11,438 bases of DNA from Flavobacteriaceae bacterium. GTDB lineage: Bacteria; Bacteroidota; Bacteroidia; Flavobacteriales; Flavobacteriaceae. The notes under the pieces are model-generated. The model had not been told where the DNA came from, made no database searches, and saw only the letters and a program-made list of their open reading frames with translations. This document shows, piece after piece, positions 7,605 to 11,438 of this stretch. Made by a program: the position numbers and the translations under genes. Position 1 is the stretch's first letter, and each line of letters starts with the position of its first letter. The DNA lies in NCBI GenBank assembly GCA_016763715.1, contig JAESTG010000085.1, forward strand, positions 1 to 11,438, written 5' to 3'.

Positions 7605-8381
7605 TCACCTAATTTTTAATTTCTGCTGAAAACATTGCGCTAACATTTCAAAAAGCTCGGGATGTTTCCGTTTTAACAAGGCTGGGCGTTCAAAGAAATA
7701 TTCAGAAGCAACTGCAAAAAACTCCGTTTCACTAGTACCACCGTAATTTCTAATATCGGATTTGTCGCTATTAATTGCTTCCATCTCTTGATGCATTAAT
7801 TGCAACCACGGAGTTATGTATTGATGTTCCAATAATCGTTCTGGAATTCCATCGGTTATTCCATCCGTTTTATCCACAAGATGTACAAATTCATGCACCG
7901 CCGTATTGTGCTTATCTGTTTTATTGGAAAACCCATGATACAAGGCTTTTCTGGAAAGGATCATCTGGTTTTCATACCTACCTGTACCTACCAAACCTGC
8001 GATTACTTTACCCTTAGCTTCATCCCTAAAATCGAGTTCCTCATTGAAATGATTGGGATAAAGCAAGACCCCACTTAAATTGTTGTAATGCCATTCAGAA
8101 AAACCAAAAACAGGGATAACCGCACTGGCAGTAATTAAAATTTTATCCAAATCGACAAGATCTACCGACACTCCCTCAATATGAACTTCGCTCAAGAAAA
8201 GCATCATTCTTTTTCTGAATAGACTTCTTTTTTCTTCTGAAAGCTTCTGATAAAATTGAACATTTTCTAACAATAATGACTTCCATGCATCAGGAAAAGG
8301 CTGCGCTGGCTTTTTCCGCATCTTCCGAAAAGAAAAAAATGCGACTATCACCAAAGTCAAAAATAGTATCCCGTAAATCAT
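7605..8381 (-). CDS. mtfA: MtfA-like zinc-dependent peptidase (M90 family) with N-terminal membrane anchor
   Basis: 258 aa. A hydrophobic segment (about 2-17) followed by basic residues (RKMRKK) predicts an N-terminal anchor. The rest is an M90/MtfA domain: the HExxH zinc motif HEFVH at 163-167, preceded by the family-typical NTAVHEF context, and SETEFFAVASEYFF (217-230), in which E227 is the likely third zinc ligand. Spacing from the first His (64 residues) agrees with E. coli MtfA (H149 to E212). Enterobacterial MtfA is a cytosolic aminopeptidase-like enzyme that also binds the glucose repressor Mlc. Bacteroidota lack the classical Mlc/PtsG circuit, so the substrate here is unknown. The gene lies 47 bp downstream of era on the same strand with no clear promoter between, so co-transcription is plausible. 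Confidence 0.87.
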   Translation of the reverse strand: MIYGILFLTLVIVAFFSFRKMRKKPAQPFPDAWKSLLLENVQFYQKLSEEKRSLFRKRMMLFLSEVHIEGVSVDLVDLDKILITASAVIPVFGFSEWHYNNLSGVLLYPNHFNEELDFRDEAKGKVIAGLVGTGRYENQMILSRKALYHGFSNKTDKHNTAVHEFVHLVDKTDGITDGIPERLLEHQYITPWLQLMHQEMEAINSDKSDIRNYGGTSETEFFAVASEYFFERPALLKRKHPELFEMLAQCFQQKLKIR

Positions 8382-8428
8382 TTATTATATTACTATTGCG
8401 AAGTGTACCCAAAAGACCCGTTTTAAGT

Positions 8429-9309
8429 CTATTTGCTGTATCCGAATCGGCGTAGTTGTCGGTCGTTATTCCTCCAGTTCTTATTCACTTTCACGTAGAG
8501 TTCTAAATGAATTTGTTTTCCGAAAAACTTTTCCAAATCCCTGCGAGCTTCTACTCCCACTCTCTTTAAAGCAGATCCTTTATGACCAATGATAATCCCT
8601 TTTTGGGTTTCACGCTCCACCATGACAATAGATCGAGTGCGAATAATCTTTTCATCTTCAAAAAACTCCTCCGTATCTATTTCTACGGAATAGGGAATCT
8701 CCTTTTTATAGTGCATTAATATTTTCTCGCGAATAGTCTCATTCACAAAAAACCGCTCAGGTTTATCGGTTAACTGATCTTTAGGATAAAATGGAGGTGA
8801 GTCTGGGAGTAATTCGATAATTCGGTTAAAAACCGCGGCAACACCAAAGTTTTCTAAAGCAGAAATGGCAAACACTTCAGCATTGGGCACTTTCTCCTGC
8901 CACAATTGAACGGCCTCAGCCAATTTATGCTCATCACCTTTATCAATTTTATTCACCAACAAAAGCACTGGAATTTTTGCAGTCGTAATTTTAGTGAAGA
9001 ATTTATCGTCTTTAAGTGTTTTTTCGCCCAATTCAACAAATACAGTAAAATATCTGCATCTTCAAAAGCCGACTTCACAAAATTCATCATGCTTTCTTGT
9101 AATTGATACGCAGGCTTAATAATACCCGGAGTATCACTCAACAACACTTGAAAATCATCTCCATTTACAATCCCTAAAATACGGTGTCGTGTGGTTTGCG
9201 CCTTACTCGTAATGATCGAAAGACGTTCGCCTACAAAGGCATTCATAAGGGTGCTTTTCCCAACGTTTGGGTTCCCAATAATGTTTACAAATCCAGCCTT
9301 ATGGCTCAT
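8429..9309 (-). pseudogene. era: GTPase Era, split by a one-base deletion (frameshift near 9037)
   Basis: Era is a GTPase with a KH domain that binds the 3' end of 16S rRNA and is needed for 30S assembly. The N-terminal frame (from ATG 9307-9309) gives GNPNVGKST (12-20), the TT of the switch I region (39-40) and DTPG (59-62), and stays in frame to residue 91 (DADILLYL). It then reads 27 wrong residues to a stop at 8953. The other frame supplies [14 protein letters not shown], then NKID (120-123 of the repaired protein), SAL (150-152), and a KH domain with GHKGSALKRVG (from 242), ending at 8429. Restoring one G at 9037 (TTTGTTG to TTTGGTTG on the minus strand) fuses both halves into a normal 293-aa Era. 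All motifs are otherwise intact, so either the base was lost in sequencing or the lesion is very recent. It is divergent from the helicase gene. Confidence 0.93.
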
Positions 9310-9324
9310 AAAAAAATGTTTTTA

Positions 9325-9332
9325 CAAAGGTA
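9325..9332 (-). promoter_or_regulatory. Candidate -7 element for era
   Basis: The minus strand reads TACCTTTG (TAnnTTTG), ending 15 bp before the era ATG. It forms one arm of a 10-bp inverted repeat whose other arm is the helicase -7 element. Confidence 0.5.
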
Positions 9333-9359
9333 AGCCATAAATATTCATTGGCAGTCACT

Positions 9360-9367
9360 TACCTTTG
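9360..9367 (+). promoter_or_regulatory. Candidate -7 element for the DEAD-box helicase
   Basis: TACCTTTG followed by CA matches the consensus TAnnTTTG exactly. It ends 24 bp upstream of the helicase ATG at 9392, implying a leader of under 20 nt. No good TTG is present at -33. Confidence 0.55.
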
Positions 9368-9391
9368 CACCGATTGTAAAAAGCCATCTCT

Positions 9392-10627
9392 ATGTTATTT
9401 AAAGAACTTCCGCTCAACACCCCTATCCAAAAAGCCATTGCGGAAGCCAATTATAAAGAAGCAACTCCTGTTCAAGCACAGACCATTCCTTTAGTGTTGG
9501 CAAAGAAGGATGTTATTGCTTCGGCACAAACAGGTACTGGAAAAACAGCTGCCTTTGCTTTACCAATTCTGCAGTTGCTTTTTGACAAGCAAGATTCAGC
9601 TAAAAAAAATAGAAAAGTACAAGCGTTAGTGATAAGTCCAACGCGAGAATTAGCAATTCAAATTCAGGAAAACTTCAGGGCGTATGGCAATTACACCAAT
9701 CTAAGAACCTGTGTGATTTTTGGAGGGACCTCTATGGAGCCTCAAATTGATCAACTCACAAAGGGTGTAGATATCGTAATTGCGACTCCAGGTAGACTAT
9801 TGGATTTACACAAACGAGATCAGCTCAATTTAGACTATGTGGAGCACTTCGTTATTGACGAAGCCGATTTATTATTAGACATGGGGTTTATAGATGATGT
9901 GCAAAAAATTGAACGGCTCTGTCCCGACGGAAAACAAATTTTATTATTCTCTGCCACCATGCCTTTCAAAGTGGTGCAATTAGCTAAAACTATTTTAAAA
10001 GACCCAGAACGTGTTGAAGTTGCGGCACCTTCCTCGGCAGCCGACGGTGTTAAGCAGTTACTCTATTACGTACCCAAACCGAGAAAGGTGGAACTCTGTT
10101 TGCATTTACTTCGGAATACTATAAAAGGTAATATCTTAATCTTCCGAAGAACAAAAAACGGGGTGGATAAATTGGAACAGACCTTGCTAAAAAACAATTA
10201 TTTGGTAGATAGCATTCATGGTGACAAAAATCAGAGTGGAAGACAGCATGCCTTAAACAGATTTAAAAATGGGGCTTTTTCTATCCTAATTGCCACCGAT
10301 CTTGCTTCACGCGGAATAGACATTGATCATTTAGATGCCGTTATAAATTTTGACGTACCCAATATTCCACAAACCTACGTTCACCGAATTGGTAGAACCG
10401 CCAGAGCGGGGAAGAAAGGTGTGTCCTATACATTTTGTGCAGCTGATGAAAAAGAGTACATCGTTAGTATTCAAAAGTTGATTAAAAATTCCATTCCAAT
10501 TGAAGAGGAGCATCCTTATCCCTTAGACCCGAAGGCAAAACCTCAAGTACATAAGAAAAAGGGTAGCAAGCACAAAAAAGGTAGAAAATCGGTCGCTTCT
10601 AAAAAGAACAAAAAACGCTGGTACTAG
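9392..10627 (+). CDS. rhlE: DEAD-box ATP-dependent RNA helicase, RhlE subfamily
   Basis: 411 aa. All core motifs are present in order: Q motif around F3 and TPVQAQ (25-30), motif I AQTGTGKT (45-52), Ia PTRELAIQ (83-90), GG (111-112), Ib TPGR (132-135), II DEAD (156-159) followed by LLLDMGF, III SAT (187-189), IV ILIFRRTK (248-255), V ATDLASRGID (301-310), and VI HRIGRTARAG (331-340). The NPQ/EPQID context, the LDMGFIDD segment and the tail IPIEEEHPYPLDP resemble RhlE proteins. A lysine-rich tail of about 28 residues (KKKGSKHKKG, SKKNKKRWY) probably adds nonspecific RNA binding. RhlE-type enzymes remodel rRNA during ribosome assembly and can act in RNA decay; location beside era and der fits the former. 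The stop TAG (10625-10627) directly abuts the antiporter stop. Confidence 0.95.
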   Translation: MLFKELPLNTPIQKAIAEANYKEATPVQAQTIPLVLAKKDVIASAQTGTGKTAAFALPILQLLFDKQDSAKKNRKVQALVISPTRELAIQIQENFRAYGNYTNLRTCVIFGGTSMEPQIDQLTKGVDIVIATPGRLLDLHKRDQLNLDYVEHFVIDEADLLLDMGFIDDVQKIERLCPDGKQILLFSATMPFKVVQLAKTILKDPERVEVAAPSSAADGVKQLLYYVPKPRKVELCLHLLRNTIKGNILIFRRTKNGVDKLEQTLLKNNYLVDSIHGDKNQSGRQHALNRFKNGAFSILIATDLASRGIDIDHLDAVINFDVPNIPQTYVHRIGRTARAGKKGVSYTFCAADEKEYIVSIQKLIKNSIPIEEEHPYPLDPKAKPQVHKKKGSKHKKGRKSVASKKNKKRWY

Positions 10628-11438
10628 TTACTTCTTTTTTCTTGCCAAACGTTTCACCAATTTCCCCACAGTCAATCCTTGAACCAAAATGGAGAAGACG
10701 ACAATAATATAGGTGATTACCAAAAAAAGGTCGCGATGCATTTCCTGAGTAAGGCCTAGTGCTAACGCAATAGAAATACCTCCTCTTAACCCACCCCAAG
10801 TCATAATAAGGTTGGTGTTTGGAACAAAATCTAATTTTTTCTAAGGAATTTAATGGGGAACAGCAAAGATGTAAATCGGCATAACAGCACAATGGGAATT
10901 GCTAATAGACCTGCAAAAACGTATTTTCCTTCAAATGTCAACACTAACATTTCCATTCCAATAAGTACAAACAAAATGGTATTCAGTAGAATATCTATTA
11001 ACTCCCAGAATTTGTCTACATAGCTTTCGGTAATCTCGGACATTGCTGTTTGCCTAACCGTATTATTCCCTACAATAAGCCCAGCCGTTACCATAGCAAG
11101 TGGCGCAGAAAGGTGAAATTTTTGAGCGATTACAGTCCCTCCCATTACGGCAGCCAGCGTGATGATTACCTCAATATCGTAATCGTCTATGGATTTCATG
11201 AGTAGGTAAGTAATCCAACCTAATAAAAGTCCGAGTGCGATTCCACCAATCACTTCTTCTCCAAATAATTTTAGAATTTCAAGTGGTTCCACTTCAGCAG
11301 CTCCAGAAGAGGCAATGGCATAAATGGTAAGAAAAACCACAACACCTACACCATCATTAAACAAAGATTCTCCAACAATTTTGGTTTCCAATTTCTTCGG
11401 AACCCCAGCCTGTTTGAGGATTCCTAAAACAGCTATAG
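10628..11438 (-). pseudogene. CPA1/NhaP-type Na+/H+ antiporter, C-terminal part; frameshifted at an A run and cut by the window edge
   Basis: A polytopic inner-membrane cation/proton antiporter; the N-terminal half lies beyond the right edge. The visible in-frame part (201 residues from 11436) begins IAVLGILKQAGVPKKLETKI and has the family motif GESLFNDGVGVVVF, then about six hydrophobic helices including AAVMGGTVIAQKF, LSAPLAMVTAGLIVGN and LLNTILFVLIGMEMLVL. It hits a TAG at 10831-10833. The next frame carries 69 more residues with the conserved NLIMTWGGLRGGISIALALGL and a last helix, ending in a basic tail RLARKKK and TAA at 10628-10630. The break lies in an A6 run (10835-10840); A7 would join the frames exactly (R-K-K-L-D). 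The final two helices would be lost if the deletion is real. The 3' end abuts the helicase stop. Confidence 0.9.

Larger units (their letters stand above)
9325..9367. repeat. 10-bp perfect inverted repeat spanning the era/helicase divergent promoters
   Basis: CAAAGGTAAG (9325-9334) and CTTACCTTTG (9358-9367) are exact reverse complements separated by 23 bp. Each arm contains the -7 box of one divergent promoter, so part of the symmetry comes simply from both genes using TACCTTTG. The shared extra AAG/CTT makes the match longer than the consensus requires. Confidence 0.6.

Noticed and set aside
9010..9045. Programmed ribosomal frameshift in era
   Set aside because: There is an A6 stretch nearby (minus strand, 9024-9019), but the frame change is needed upstream of it at 9037, and there is no slippery heptamer or clear downstream structure.
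10599..10892. 97-codon minus-strand ORF at the antiporter 3' end
   Set aside because: It reads in the third frame, giving cysteine-rich nonsense. The antiporter C terminus is in a different frame (TWGGLRGG).

Overview
This window (about 36-40% GC by eye) looks like chromosomal DNA of a flavobacterium (Bacteroidota, probably Flavobacteriaceae). The evidence is the gene families (a CarboxypepD_reg-like/outer-membrane beta-barrel protein and a GldM-type N-terminal domain), the -7 promoter elements of the Bacteroidota form TAnnTTTG, the lack of clear Shine-Dalgarno sequences, and the AT-rich intergenic DNA. I see no rRNA, tRNA, CRISPR array, transposase or phage gene. The window is mostly housekeeping.

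Layout. At the left edge is the 5' part of alaS (minus strand, cut by the window edge). It diverges from a two-gene plus-strand unit: a membrane-anchored M23 peptidase whose stop codon overlaps the start of a small MerR-type regulator (TAATG). The alaS/M23 intergenic region holds -7 elements for both directions and an 18-bp near-perfect palindrome between them. Converging on the MerR gene, with a 10-bp gap, is a minus-strand pair: a 933-aa outer-membrane beta-barrel protein, and 9 bp downstream of it a 211-aa protein that I recognise as a stand-alone copy of the membrane-anchored N-terminal domain of the gliding/type IX secretion motor protein GldM.

The centre and right half hold ribosome-assembly genes: der (double GTPase, minus), era (GTPase, minus, with a one-base frameshift) and an RhlE-type DEAD-box helicase (plus, divergent from era). 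Between der and era lie a two-TM protein of unknown function (plus) and an MtfA-like M90 zinc peptidase with an N-terminal membrane anchor (minus, 47 bp downstream of era). The right edge holds the C-terminal part of a CPA1/NhaP-type Na+/H+ antiporter (minus), also broken by a one-base deletion, here in an A run. Its stop abuts the helicase stop with no intergenic base.

Most notable are: (1) the solo GldM_N-domain protein in an apparent operon with an outer-membrane barrel; (2) two independent one-base deletions, in era and in the antiporter, which most simply suggest sequence or assembly errors but need checking because era is normally essential; (3) a palindrome and an inverted repeat placed on divergent promoters. 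I did not find a convincing wholly new multi-gene system. The GldM_N/barrel pair is the best candidate for undescribed biology.
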